Positions 48,549 through 61,112 of a stretch of DNA of 64,000 nt are shown here, one piece after another; position 1 is the stretch's first letter; every line of letters starts with the position of its first letter. Both the position numbers and the translations under genes were made by a program. The stretch lies in NCBI RefSeq assembly GCF_029784135.1, contig NC_073746.1:49560393-49624392 (forward strand), written 5' to 3'. The notes under the pieces are model-generated. The model was given only the letters and a program-made list of their open reading frames with translations, was not told the origin of the DNA and did no database searches. The stretch is from Toxorhynchites rutilus septentrionalis (taxonomy: Eukaryota > Arthropoda > Insecta > Diptera > Culicidae).

Positions 48549-51169
48549 TAATATAAATCAGCAAAGAAAAACATTGGTGTACCAAAATTGTTCAAACATT
48601 GAATTTTGAATTATTCTTTTTCGTTCAATATGATTGTGAAGACACTTTTCGTGTCGTGAATTATATTCAAAACAGTCACCTTGCATCGCTGGAAATGAAG
48701 TTCAATGTTTACATTTAATTGTGTTGTTTGGAAAATGCCCATTTGAAAAATCTGTGAAAGTTTGCAATTACTGAATTGAATTTGATGGTTGCAGTTGAAA
48801 ACATACATTGCTTATCCAATACTTGTTTAGCCGAGGAACAATTTTTGAAGATAAAGGCGGAACAGAAGAAAACCGATGATTTAAATCCACAAGGCCAAAT
48901 GATCGCCGAGCCAGACGAGCTACTCGTCTGTTTTTAATCGAGCTCGACTTCTGGAATATGAAAACAAACGAGACGAGCGCTCGGATTCTAGTCAAGGAAT
49001 ATTGAACGAAGACTGAAAACATGTTAACTTTGAAAAATCATAACTCAAAAACGAAAACAAACAAATTTCTGAATTTTGAATACATTATGTGAAAAACACC
49101 AGCTTTCAAGAAGAAATATAAAAAAAATATAGCGCCCTTGGCTCCGAGACCATATAAATCGTAAAAAACAAATACAATCAATGATTACGAAAACAAAATC
49201 CAATTTTTTCGCAAGCGTAATATTTTCCCCAAAAAAGATTATCTAATTGTTTAATTATGTCGCTCATCTGAATCGGTACACCAGTTCAAAAGTGATGAAT
49301 TTTTGAAAAAAAAAATCATTTTTGGGGAAAAGAGGAAAAATTTTTTTTTTGGGATTCCGAAACATAATTTTTTCCCATTTTTTCCACTACAAAAAATCAT
49401 TACTTTTGATCTACTAAACCGATTCAGATGATCGACATATCAAATCAAAGCCACACTGGAGGAAAACATTAGTAAATGCAGCTACCAAATCTTTAGTAGT
49501 TGAAACATTGGTAAAATGTACGCATTTTTTGTACATATTACCAAAACTTTGTAAAACGGATGTCTTATGCAATACACATCCCTACTAAAGATTCATACAT
49601 TTTACTTCATAGCATGTGTTACCTTGATTGTTTTCATTTCTAGGAACTGTAATGTGCGTACTTCGCAGTCGTCGTTCCTCTTGAGGAAACAAAGCTATTC
49701 GGAGGTAAGTTTTTTTGGTTTTTATTAGATTCAAATATATGTAACTTTTGTTTCTCTTCGGCGAAAACAAATTCTTGACCACAAAGATATCGAGAACTTG
49801 TTTTCGCCGCGGGAAAACAAAAGTTCAATTCGTTGTATTGAAATCTTAATAGACCGAATCTTATAAAAATAAACTTCAACACAATCCTTTCTCTTTTATT
49901 TTTCAGCTTCTAACCTTGGATTAAAATTGCACAGTTGATTGGTGGTATATTCAATGTATATTAGAATGACCATGTGCAACACAAAGAAATCTCAGGTAAT
50001 CACATATGTTTCAACACAACCCCATATTTATAACTAACCATAATCATACATCAGGAAATGGGAGAGCAAATAATGCGGATGAAATGTACTGCCATCTGGT
50101 CCCATCAACTGCCAACTAATCAGTTGTTCCAGTCCTAAAGGATGAAAATGTGCAACAGGAAAACGAGCAAAACCTTGATGAGTGAGGGTTTGAAAAAACA
50201 TATGAGATTGATTCTTTTTTTTTTACAACTTAAATGCATTTTTATTCAGATGTTTTGCTATTTGCATACATATTTTACAGTTCAAGTGACACAGTCTGGG
50301 CTTTACATCTTCGGTTCAATATGAGATTGATTCGGTCGAGGCTGCGATTAAATCTGTCTATTTGCACGAGCAATGTTTAGATGTAGAATGTAGGATGTAG
50401 GAAATTACTGTGTAAAAGATAATGTATGATTCAAGACGGGTCTATGGTACTAGGTGAGGCCGTTTCGTCACTAAGTTGGTTAGGGGAGCGGTATATGAAA
50501 ACAGTACGGAAGAAAGCAGAAGGGGAATTATTTCCTTGAAGCGTGAAAGAGACAGACTGATCACGAGTGAGCTTGGGCACAAGCGTATTGTGTTTTGTTT
50601 ACAAACAAAACACAGTAGATTTCCAAGATGGCTGAAGAGTGGTTTTAGCAAGTTGGCCTACCTTAGGATATACTTCTACGCGCCTTGGTATGATTGAAGA
50701 CAGCTTTATAAATAAGAATCAATTATCAACAACATAATGTCATTATCCCTTATCATTATCTCTTACAAATAAAAAACAACGTTTTCACTGATGTTGTTCC
50801 AATGGTGGGCCAACATGCCCACCATCCTACAAAAATAATGCCTACAAATTTCCTTTTGTAAGATGTACCAATGATTAGTAGGGTAGAAAATGACTAACGA
50901 ATTGGTAACATTTACGAAAAAATTCGTCATATATACTAAATTTTTTTCAGTGCAATGAGTTAGTAGGGGTAGTGGGGGCAAATTGGTTATAGGGGGCAAA
51001 GTGGTCACCTGCCTGTTTGGTAGTATAACTATTGACTAGTCAACTCATGTTTGAAGAATTTAATGACTTTTGAGTCGCCCTGTACTTCAGTAGAGCTGTC
51101 ACATGTCAAAATATAAATAAAAACAGAAATTGCTCTCTCGATAGTCGTTGGGCCGTAGTTCTGTGCTAA
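48549..51169. other. Repeat-rich intergenic DNA
   Basis: 49030-49440 is a dispersed repeat also present at 52880-53250 (AATATAGC(G/A)CCCT, AAAAAACAAATACAATCAAT). 49453-50957 may be a non-autonomous element with CACTG-type ends. 50960-51010 has GGGGGCAAATTGGTTATAG and GGGGGCAAAGTGGTCAC, end-like phrases. No coding gene recognised. Confidence 0.45.
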
Positions 51170-52461
51170 AGGGTGTGTCACATCAAATTGCATCACGGAA
51201 AAAACGCTGTAGAAATTCGCCCAGTAGACCGATCCTTTTGAAAATTTTAGACAGTAAAATAAAAAGTATTACAACTTTTGGAATTTTCTTTTTATTCATA
51301 CTTCGAGCCCAAGCCCCTATGCTCGCACCTTCCTCTTTACCCCGTCCATAAGGTTCTGTACAACGTCAGGTTGTAGTTTTTTTTGAACAGAAATCCATTT
51401 TCTCTTGAAGTCCGCCTCCGATTTGACAACTTTTGGGTTCTTCCGGAGGGCCTGCTTCATAATCGCCCAATATTTCTCTATTGGGCGAAGCTCCGGCGCG
51501 TTGGGCGGGTTCATTTCCTTTGGCACGAAGGTGACCCCGTTGGCTTCGTACCACTCCAACACGTCCTTTGAATAGTGGCACGAAGCGAGATCCGGCCAGA
51601 AGATGGTCGGGCCCTCGTGCTGCTTCAATAGTGGTAGTAAACGCTTCTGTAGGCACTCCTTAAGGTAAACCTGCCCGTTTACCGTGCCGGTCATCACGAA
51701 GGGGGCGCTCCGCTTTCCGCAAGAGCAGATCGCTTGCCACACCATGTACTTTTTGGCAAACTTGGATAATTTCTGCTTGCGAATCTTCTCCGGAACGCTG
51801 AATTTGTCCTTTGCAGAGAATAACAACAGGCTCGGCAGCTGACGAAAGTCCGCTTTGACGTAGGTATCGTCGTCCATTACCAATGCGGCTTCGTCAGCAT
51901 TTCGGTGTACAGCTTCCGGGCTCGCGTCTTCCCCACCATGTTTTGCCTTTCGTCGCGGTTAGGAGCCTTCTGAACCTTGTATGTACGCAGGCCCTCCCGC
52001 TGCTTGGTCCGCTGGACGAATGAACTTGACAAATTCAGCTTATTGGCGACATCCCGGACCGAACTTCTCGGATCACGTCTAAACTGCTTAACTACGCGCT
52101 TGTGATCTTTTTCACTGACGGAGCATCCATTTTTGCCGTTCTTCACCTTCCGGTCGATGGTTAGGTTCTCGAAGTATTGTTTTAGTACTCTGCTGACCGT
52201 GGATTGGACGATTCCCAGCATCTTACCGATGTCCCGATGTGACAACTCCGGATTCTCGAAATGATTGCACAGGATTAATTCACAACGCTCTTTTTCGTTC
52301 GACGACATTTTTCCAAATTTACGAAAAATTGACAGTGAAGCATGGCCAACGTGATCTATACACTCTTATCTGATTATAAGCGAAAGCTGAAGATATTATT
52401 CCTAAAAATTAAATTTCTACAGCGTTTTTTCCGTGATGCAATTTGATGTGACACACCCTTT
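51170..52461 (-). mobile_element. ITmD37E transposon, copy A
   Basis: AAGGGTGTGTCACATCAAAT and its inverse form the ends; TA lies at 51168-51169 and 52462-52463. 1292 bp. Very similar to copy B at 59816-61112. The end repeats extend about 45 bp (through GAAAAAACGCTGTAGAAATT). Confidence 0.9.
51317..52308 (-). pseudogene. DD37E transposase, copy A, one 4-bp frameshift
   Basis: MSSNEKERCELILCNHFENP starts at 52308. The paired DNA-binding region (LSHRDIGKMLGIVQSTVSRV, VRDVANKLNLSSSFVQ) is intact. A 4-bp loss near 51884 (compared with copy B) shifts the frame at the first catalytic motif. The catalytic part then reads VMDDDTYVKADF, FWPDLASCHYSKD and LRPIEKYWAIMK with 37 residues between the last two acidic positions, ending KVRA at 51317. 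Otherwise full length. Confidence 0.9.
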
Positions 52462-53375
52462 AGATGGTGTCTAAGGAATTTCTCGTGAAATTTAGTTTGT
52501 TCAATCTGGTATATAGGACAAATCATCAGTTTGGACAACTGATCACATATTCTAGGAGAGGTGAACAGATATTTTTTTTAATCTCACCGATTAATTAGCA
52601 TAGAAATTACTTTGATGTTTTGGGGGAAAGTGGTCATAGGTGAATAACGACTTGCAATGTTCTGCTCACTAAAGCTGATACACCACATCACATTTTGCTC
52701 TTGAAGAGGATCCTTTTGTGGTTTTGGCCATGGATAAATATGCCACTCCAACTAAACCAAGCCTCATTATGCGGAATGTTATGTGTTTCTTGCTACGTTT
52801 TTGTATGCATGAGAAAACTTGTTTGATTATGTTTGTTTTTTGTAGCTTACATCGCTTCGGGGCCAAGGGTGCTATATTTTTTTAATATGTTATGTGAAAA
52901 ATCCTCAGCTTTCCATAAAAAATAAAAAAAAATATAGCACCCTGGTCCCGAGAGCATGAAAACTATAAAAAACAAATACAATCAATAATGACAAAACCAA
53001 ACTCTGAAATTTTTGCAAGTGTGGTATTTCTCCGAGGATGACTAGCTAATTAGCTTTAATTTGATATATCGACCGTCTAAATCGGTTCAGTAGTTCATAG
53101 TTCAGTAGTTCATGATTTTTTGAAAAATGTCAGTTTTGGAAAAAAGGGGGAAAAGTCGATATTTCGAATTAGCATTAGCATTAGCATTGAGCAAGTGCTA
53201 CAATATCGTGGAAAAGGGGGGGGGGGATATTTCGAATCACCCTAAAATAAAAATGGACATCCTAACAAAAATATAAAAAACGGGTCTAATAGTTTGCGAT
53301 AAAAAACGATACTACCACTTTTTACGAAAATCTGAGAACTACTCTATCGGTTTGACATGGACTGGCTGTATATAT
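52462..53375. repeat. Intergenic DNA with a dispersed repeat
   Basis: 52880-53250 matches 49030-49440. GGGGGAAAGTGGTCATAGG near 52622 mirrors the type of phrase found left of copy A. A short ATTAGC triplication occurs near 53170. No gene. Confidence 0.45.
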
Positions 53376-54342
53376 ATTAGGGTGCCAGTGAATGTGTGGG
53401 AAAAAATCGACTATGAAATTTAAAAAAGTTACCCTATACAAAATGTTCACCACCTCGAAAAAACATCCTATGTAGAATTTCAGCTCAATCGGACTTAAGG
53501 GAAAGTGGCGCATAGCGGTCAAAGTATGAGTTTGAAGGAAATCGGGGTTTTCGAAAAAAAATTTTTGATGTCAAATGTCTTAAAATTGCATGAAAAGCCG
53601 AGATCTAGTGTCATCTCGAAAAAAAAATTATCAAAAATCGGCAATCTGCGGCAATCTTTTTTTTTTCGGAGTACGAAACGAAAAGTATGGTTTTGGCTGC
53701 CAATAAAAATAATTATAGTTATAGCATGACACGTCGAGATTTACAGTTATCAAAAAAAAAAAAACTTTTTGTCAAAAATCGATTTTTCAGGGGAAAAAAC
53801 GACCAAGTGCCAAACAAACTTTTTGACGTAGGACTACGTCTAACCGGAAGATATAGGGGGTGAAATGGAAATCTAGGCACTGAACAAGTAGGAAAAAATG
53901 CAAGATTTGGAACGCTTATAACTCGAGCATTTCTCAATAGATCGCAAAGGTTTTTGCATCAATTGATAGGAAATATATCTACGCATCTATCATAACGAAT
54001 AACATTTCATTTTTCTTGAGATAAATAATTGAATAATTGTGAAATATCAAGCATTGTCCAAATACACTATGTGCCCATTTTTGATTGGTCCATTTTGTGC
54101 TCCTCAAATCGTACCTACCAAAACGGGCAACCAGAGCAGCAGCGAAATAGAATGAAGCACGATTGGGAAGGAAAAAGAAAAAAATGAGGGAAACATTGGT
54201 CGCAGTCTCACACATGCGTAATTCTCGAGCCAGCCAGTCAGCTTAAAAATCCCCTCTCCGCTGCCGTAACGATCATTCTCATCCGAACCGTACACCACAT
54301 CGTTTCGCATCACCTCACATCAACAAACCAACACAAGCAGCC

Positions 54343-54590
54343 ATGGTTGGATATGGCAAAGGAGGAAAAGTGAAGGGAAAGGCAAAATCCCGCTCGAACC
54401 GTGGTGGTCTGCAATTTCCCGTAGGTGTATCCGCCAATTGCACCGGAAAAGGTAGCTAGGTCGAGCGCGTTAGTACCTGTGTACCAGTCCACCTAGCCGG
54501 CGTTATATAGTTTCGGCCGCCGGAGTGATCGAGTTGGCTGGCAAAGCTGCTCGCGACGATAAGAAAACCTGCATTCGGAACATAACACAT
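54343..54590 (+). pseudogene. Decayed histone H2A gene
   Basis: [16 protein letters not shown] and GLQFPVG reproduce the N-terminus of canonical H2A. A one-base loss after PVG shifts the frame and a TAG follows at once. Further on, GVIELAGKAARDDKKTCI matches the later region ELAGNAARDNKKTRI. The C-terminal third is not recognisable. The lack of introns is normal for this gene, so it need not be a retrocopy; the upstream DNA (TTGATTGGTCC CCAAT-like box near 54082) and the downstream histone stem-loop suggest a whole gene unit that decayed. Confidence 0.8.
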
Positions 54591-54810
54591 TCGGTTCGGC
54601 GGACATCAAGACAACAGGCAGTTGCAGCGAATGGCGAGTGGCAAACGCAATCGCAAAACGGCATCAGGTAGCAGAAGAAAAAAGTTTGTTCTTTATACAA
54701 ACTGCTTTGGTGGCAAATCCAGAACAAGGCGGCATCGAGGGCGTTCGAAATGGTTTTTTTCAAAACCACGAGTACTAAGTTTTCTAAATTGGAACCATTC
54801 CATAAAACAA

Positions 54811-54826
54811 GGCGCTTTTCAGGGCC
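54811..54826 (+). terminator. Histone 3' stem-loop (one mismatch)
   Basis: GGCGCTTTTCAGGGCC fits the histone consensus GGYYCTTTTCAGRRCC except one stem position. A purine-rich AAAAAAGAG about 13 bp downstream resembles a histone downstream element. The distance from the H2A relic start (about 470 bp) suits an H2A mRNA end. Confidence 0.65.
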
Positions 54827-55401
54827 ATTAAACCTTCCAAAAAAGAGTTTAGGAAATAAAGTTCAATGCTTTCTAAAACATTATCCAAAATAATAATAAA
54901 ACACAAATTGATGTTTTCATAATTTGTTTGCCAGGATTTGATGAGTATGTGAATTTGGCAGTTGTTCTGAGCTTATTGATAGTTGGGGACTTTCCTGATT
55001 ATTCAATTTTCACCAATTCTTAAATTGTTTCCAGATTGAAAGTACAGTAATCTACAATTAGTTCGACATTTAGCTAATTGGACGGACATGTAATGTGACT
55101 TATTTAGTTGGACATTTTTGTAAACATAGAGATCCAAATTATAATCCCACATTGAAAGTCGACACTGTACCACTGTCATCGCAAATGTTCAATTACAGGT
55201 TAAAATTACCTCCAATCCGGCACTGAGTGGTGGTAATGCGACGTGCCATTGAATGTAATCTACTGTAAAATATGTCACAAGCTGGATGGGAAGAAATTTT
55301 CCAACTGTGAAAGCTGTGGCGAGTGACAACAAATCGCTAAACAGGAAGGTTTAGCCGAACAAGATGGGATTATCGATTGATAACAAAAACACAACACCAA
55401 A

Positions 55402-55417
55402 GGTTCTTTTCAGAACC
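55402..55417 (+). terminator. Histone 3' stem-loop (perfect)
   Basis: GGTTCTTTTCAGAACC matches the consensus exactly and is followed by ATTAAC and, 12-15 bp on, ATAAAGAG. No histone coding sequence could be read in the 500 bp before it, so the gene it served is lost or unrecognisable. Confidence 0.7.
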
Positions 55418-56050
55418 ATTAACATATTCATAAAGAGTAAACAGTAAACTAATCCATTTTTCAGGTAGATAGGTAGGTATTCACGTAGGTGAAGAAAATA
55501 AAACAATATATTTAAAATATATATTTAACAAAAGCTGTCCCCTTTGCATAGTCCTACGTCACTCCGGTTATGTCCCCGACATTACCCACCCGTCTTTTTT
55601 TTTGACAAAAGAAAACACGAGATAATTGTAAATCTCGACGAGTAATGCAATTTCAAGATATTTGGCATCAAAATTTTTTTGAAAACCTCGATTTTCGGTG
55701 ATTTTTCTTTTTTCAAAAAAAAAACTCAAATTTTAACGTTTGTGACACCATTAAATGGAGTCAGAATGAGCTAATATTTTGCATAGCGTATATTATCGTG
55801 CAAATCAACATTTCGTAGCATGTTCCGAATGAAAAATCGAGAAAACTATTTTTATTGGCACCCAAAACCATACTTTTCGTTTCGTACTCCGAAAAAAAAC
55901 CCAAAGTCCCAGAATGACCGCTTTCCGCCACTCTTCCTTAAGTCCGATTGAGTAGACATTCGGCATAGGGTGTTTTTTCGAGGTGGTGAACATTTTTTAT
56001 ATGGCAACTTTTTTAAATTCGGGATGACCATTTTCATTGGCACCTTAATA

Positions 56051-59000
56051 TATATATATATATATTTTTTTAGCATAACCACTCATCAATAATTTAACAT
56101 ACTCAACATTTACTCATAATGCTGGTGTAAGCAAAAAAGTCAGACGTTAAATAACCAGTCAGTTTAATTTACTTATTTTTATAATAATCAGATACATAAA
56201 CTGATTATTAACTTATTTCATACTTATTTCTTTATTTGCTAATCTAATACAAATTTAATCTTAAGACTTTAATTCTTTTTTAATCCCCTGTCAAATTAAT
56301 CCAATAGTCATGTTTATCTATCGGTATTATAGTTAAGTCTTTTTAAATTATAAAATCATTTTGTGGTTTTTGATGCTGAAGCTAGGCAATGAAGTTAAAT
56401 GAAGGCTTTGAAACATCTTTCAGTTGTTTTTTGTCAATATCTTCAATTGCTTCATGTGATGATTAGTCCATTGAAATTTCTTCCGAACCTATTTGATTTC
56501 ATCCAACAACAACTGAAACTATCGATGGAGACGTTTTGACTGTTATCGAAAAGGTAAATGCTAACACTACATACAAAGCAACCATGTGATTACGTCTAGC
56601 TATACTAACAAATGGTCATAGAAACGATTGATTGTCCGCATAAATAGACGTAAGCGTTTTCCAAAAGGAAAAAATATGTTTTAATCCGCAAAATCTTCCA
56701 GGCTCTCCTAGGCAAATGTACAAATGCTGACAGAGACAGAACTAGCGGCCGCTACTGGGGGGATGAACTGTAACCGTTTGCGCATAGGATCACTGAACCT
56801 GATGTTGACATCAATTGCAGGTGGAAGGTTAATTTCTATATCTGGCGACAAAATCAATAATCGGCTCCGAGTAAATGACAGATGAAGGACACTATTGGCT
56901 TTTATGGGACCATTGTCAGCTGAGTTCTGGGCGGTTGTTGAATTTCTAATAATACTACTTGACGGCACAAGACGATTGCCCTGTGGCTGTGGCCTTCATG
57001 CTGAGAAACTAAATAAAATGCTTTTGATATATGAATAGAAATATGAAATTTGTATTCCCTGTTCAAAGAAACGACAGCATTCGAATAGAATAAGCAGATA
57101 AATAGAAAAAAGCTTTTAATTTTTCAAAAATCGGTTGGGCAAAGATCGATTCTTTGGTACCGATTTAATCAGTGGATCGATCCCTACGTCGTTTGAAAAA
57201 TCGATTCGATAAAATCGATCTTTTTATAATAATCAATATCAAGTGGCGGTGGATTTGGCAACTCGTTCATTATCTTTTATTACTTTAATAACACGGTAAA
57301 GTTGTTGCATTGTCGAATGCCCTCAGCGAAACCAAACTGCTCGAGAAAGACAATCCTATTTGCAGAATGCGGTTCAAAATTGTTTTCTCAAACAAATATT
57401 TTACTAACAGATGAGAGTAAACTAATAAGACGAAAATAATTTTGGTTAGCTTTTTAGTACTAAGCATCTGCTCCAAATATATACTAAATGACCGAATGAT
57501 TCATATAACCTTAATTTTTATAAAACTATGTTAAAAACCAGGGGTCGGTTATATCTGTGATACAACCGCAAGGTTGACGTAGGACTACCGTTGGCTTAGT
57601 AATCAGTTGTTTGCAGTTGCATCTGAATCAATTTTCAACGAATGAACATTTTGGAAAATTTCTGTAAAAAATCCAAGCAAGTGCATGCATAGAGCTTCTT
57701 TCGTGCATGTTCTCCGGAAACATTCTGAGGTAAACAATTTAATTTTTTTATGAGCATAACAGTCATTATAGATGTTGATTTTTGTGATTTTAATAGTTTA
57801 TTTTCAAAGCAATTTTTGAGCCGTTGACACAAATTTTACGATACGTAACAAACATCACTCATCTTTCGAATGAAATGTTTGTCATACCACTTCCTTCAAT
57901 CGGCCACGCGATATTAACGTTCAAAATAGCCTCATGGTAAAATCTCACCGCACTGTGTTCGTTTCACAAATATGAATAATTTGGTGCTGTTGAATTTTAG
58001 ATACTTGGGACTTAATCCGTGGATCACAAGGTCTTTGAAGCTGTCCCCTAAATTACATTTTTCTGTTTGCCCAATTCAGTTCTAGAAAAGTTACCAATAT
58101 AGGTTATTAATTTAATCGTGTTAATACGGGTTTGATACTCATAAATCTCGTTTGTTTCTTAGCGGTTTTTGAATCTCCTGATAGCATTGAACGCGTAATT
58201 AATTCTGGATTCTGCTATCAATTAGAATATAGATAGAATCTAACACTAGTTGAAAATACAATCGTTGGAACAATGCTGATTTCAATACATACTCCGAGAA
58301 TTCGGAATATTTCCGGTGTCCGTCACCCCGAAACCAGAAACCAATGCCATTAAAGATAAAATTTCCCCGCCAAATGCAACCAGTTGCATCTAAATAGATT
58401 TGTTTTTCGATGAGCTATGGCTGTTTAAATATTGACATAATTTTGCTAGTCTCATTCCTTCTCTCTATCAGCTGTCCATATATTGGATTCCCAAAAAACA
58501 TTATGTCATTATCGCATCAGCGTCAGCAAATCCTCTTCGCAAATGTTTTCATAAACGCAAACACATAAATCAGATAAATTATTTTCTATTGAATCCATTG
58601 TGGCCGTTAATACATTCCATATTATTCATGTTAAAATATACGCATTAAATTATAACGGCTCACTTCAACAGTCGGTTGTGCTGCCGAGCGTCTATCTCGG
58701 ATGAGCAACTAATTTCGAGCGCGCAGTATTTGGAAACTTTTGTGAGTGTGGGTGTCTAATGGAATATTAATTCCAGCTGATTTGTTGCGGTTTTGAAATT
58801 AGCAGCCAGCGTCTATCGCCCACTCGCCGCCGGAAGTTCGACAGCAGTTCCTGGGCCGTTTGACGTTGCATCCCAAGAAGAGAGAAGCGAACGCTGCTCT
58901 CGGGAAGGTTATGAATTTTCCAGTGCATCTTGATGAATAATTATTTGCTTATCAACTCCGATTACTACTTGCTCATATCGTGTTTGCTGGTGATGCTGCC

Positions 59001-59432
59001 TGGCAGAAGCATTTATCTGTGAGACAGCACACAACCACCCAGAAGGTCCCGATACCACCGCTCTGCGTTTTCCTATCTCATATACGAATTGGTCTTTGCA
59101 GAGGTCTATCCATATATTTTGCTAACATCGTTCCACCTCAGGGCTTAATAGTTTTGCGCAAGTAACCGAAAGGAGATTGTTTTGAATGTTCTTTACATAT
59201 ACGCTTGGCCGCTATCCAATATTATGGTTTGAGACAGAGTTACTTGTTGGTTAAGTTTCTCGAACTTATGCTATCCTTAATCTTCACATCGAGATGGTCA
59301 CCCTACTTTCAAAACAGATCCGAGAGGAATAGAAATATATTGAGTTGATATTTGATTCTAGTATTCGTATATTGATCACATGAAATCGTCCAGAAATTTA
59401 ATATCATATGTGTGTGATACTGTTTTTTTTCA
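56051..59432. other. Gene-poor region
   Basis: A minus frame at 56708-56968 (LILSPDIEINLPPAIDVNI) is preceded by an acceptor-like TTTATTTAGTTTCTCAG, but a TGA follows directly in that frame, so an exon is doubtful. 57545-57600 carries the GGTTATATC ... TTGACGTAGGACTA repeat. 58670-58930 is less AT-rich, without coding similarity. Nothing else supported. Confidence 0.4.
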
Positions 59433-59505
59433 ATCCCATTTGTTTATTTATTAGGCTCATTAGCATTTTAGCTGTAACAGAGCCGGGTAAAACCCGTGTA
59501 CATGT
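59433..59505 (-). mobile_element. SINE family A, tail fragment
   Basis: Matches the 3' part of the family A SINEs (GCTCATTAGCATTTTAGCTG, ACCCGTGTACATGTA). It ends where the next element begins at 59506. Confidence 0.7.
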
Positions 59506-59815
59506 AGGGGAGGACGGGGGAAGACGGCCACCCGAGGTAAGATGGCTACTCTCTAGATTATTGAAACAATCAACTATTGGACAATTATAGGTGAAACGTC
59601 ATGATAAACAATAAAAATAAACTTTTCAGATGGCGACGAGCACCTATTTGTTATTTTGCATGCAAGAAATTTAGTGTTTTAGTGGTGTATATGGACATGT
59701 CCTGTAAAACCATTGTTATAATAGTAAACACACAGGCCTGTTAATTGTGTTTGTATTGAAAATTGTATGTTTTTAAAGCATTTCATAGAATTATTGAGAC
59801 ACTTTTGCTTGACTA

Positions 59816-61112
59816 AAGGGTGTGTCACATCAAATTGCATCACGGAAAAAACGCTGTAGAAATTTAATTTTCAGGAATTATATCTTCAGCTTTCGCTTAT
59901 AATCAGATAAGAGTGTATAGATCACGTTGACCATGCTTCACTGTCAATTTTTCGTAAATTTGGAAAAATGTCGTCGAACGAAAAAGAGCGTCGTGAATTA
60001 ATCCTGTGCACTCATTTCGAGAATCCGGAGTTGTCACATCGGGACATCGGTAAGATGCTGGGAATCGTCCAATCCACGGTCAGCAGAGTACTAAAACGAT
60101 ACTTCGAGAACCTAACTATCGACCGGAAGGTGAAAAACGGCAAAAATGATGCTCCGTCAGTGAAAAAGATCACAAGCGCGTAGTTAAGCAGTTTAGACGT
60201 GATCCGAGAAGTTCGGTCCGGGATGTCGCCAATACGCTGAATTTGTCAAGTTCATTCGTCCAGCGGACCAAGCAGCGGGAAGGCCTGCGTACATACAAGG
60301 TTCAGAAGGCTCCTAACCTCGACGAAAGGCAAAACATGTTGGGGAAGGCGCGAGCCCGGAAGCTGTACACCGAAATGCTGACGAAGCCGCATTGCCTGGT
60401 AATGGACGACGAAACCTACGTTAAAGCGGACTTTCGTCAGCGGCCGGGCCTGTTGTTCTTCTCCGCAGAGTACAAATTCAGCGTTCCGGAGGAGATTCGC
60501 AAGCAGAAACTATCCAAGTTTGCCAAAAAGTGCATGGTGTGGCAAGCGATCTGCTCTTGCGGAAAGCGGAGCGCCCCCTTCGTGATGACCGGCACGGTAA
60601 ACGGGCAGGTTTACCTTAAGGAGTGTCTACAGAAGCACTTACTACCACTATTGAAGTAGCACGAGGGCCCGACCATCTTTCGGCCGGATCTCGCTTCGTG
60701 CCACTATTCAAAGGACGTGTTGGAGTGGTACGAAGCCAACGGGGTCACCTTCGTGCCAAAGGAAATGAACCCGCCCAACGCGTCGGAGCTTCGCCCAATA
60801 GAGAAATATTGGGCGATTATGAAGCAGGCCCTCCGGAAGAACCCAAAAGTTGTCAAATCGGAGGCGGACTTCAAGAGAAAATGGATTTCTGTTCAAAAAA
60901 AACTACAACCTGACGTTGTACAGAACCTTATGGACGGGGTAAAGAGGAAGGTGCGAGCATACGGGCTTGGGCTCGAAGTATGAATAAAAAGAAAATGCCA
61001 AAAGTTGTTTAATAGTTTTTATTTTACTGTCTAAATTTTTTAAAAGGATCGGTCTACTGGGCGAATTTCTACAGCGTTTTTTTCGCGATGCAATTTGATG
61101 TGACACACCCTT
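59816..61112 (+). mobile_element. ITmD37E transposon, copy B
   Basis: AAGGGTGTGTCACATCAAAT ends, TA at 59814-59815 and 61113-61114. 1297 bp. Nearly the same as copy A in opposite orientation. Confidence 0.9.
59968..60983 (+). pseudogene. DD37E transposase, copy B, one frameshift and one stop
   Basis: MSSNEKERRELILCTHFENP starts at 59968. A one-base loss near 60147 (AAAATGATG versus AAAATGGATG in copy A) shifts the frame and soon gives a stop. From 60243 the second frame runs through VMDDETYVKADF to a TAG at 60657-60659 where copy A has CAG. Just beyond, FRPDLAS replaces FWPDLAS, then LRPIEKYWAIMK follows to 60983. The DNA-binding and catalytic residues are otherwise present. The lesions differ from those of copy A. 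Confidence 0.9.

Larger units (their letters stand above)
53376..56050. repeat. Inverted pair of dispersed repeats flanking histone relics
   Basis: 53376-53730 (AGGGTGCCAGTGAA, CACCTCGAAAAAACATCCTA, GAGTACGAAACGAAAAGTAT) recurs inverted at 55690-56045. Parts of the arm match in a different order (CGTCGAGATTTACA at 53732 and its inverse at 55628). The 1.9 kb between holds the H2A relic and two histone stem-loops. A (TA)n run ends the right arm. Confidence 0.65.

Noticed and set aside
49453..50957. A 1.5-kb element with CACTG ends
   Set aside because: The two ends share only a short match and the flanks show no target duplication, so I could not define an element.
54503..54769. 88-codon minus-strand frame over the H2A relic
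   Set aside because: It is antisense to the decaying H2A unit and rich in cysteine without family similarity; best explained as a shadow frame.
56708..56968. Possible terminal exon on the minus strand
   Set aside because: An acceptor-like site precedes it, but a TGA lies directly after the site in the frame of interest, and no similarity was recognised.
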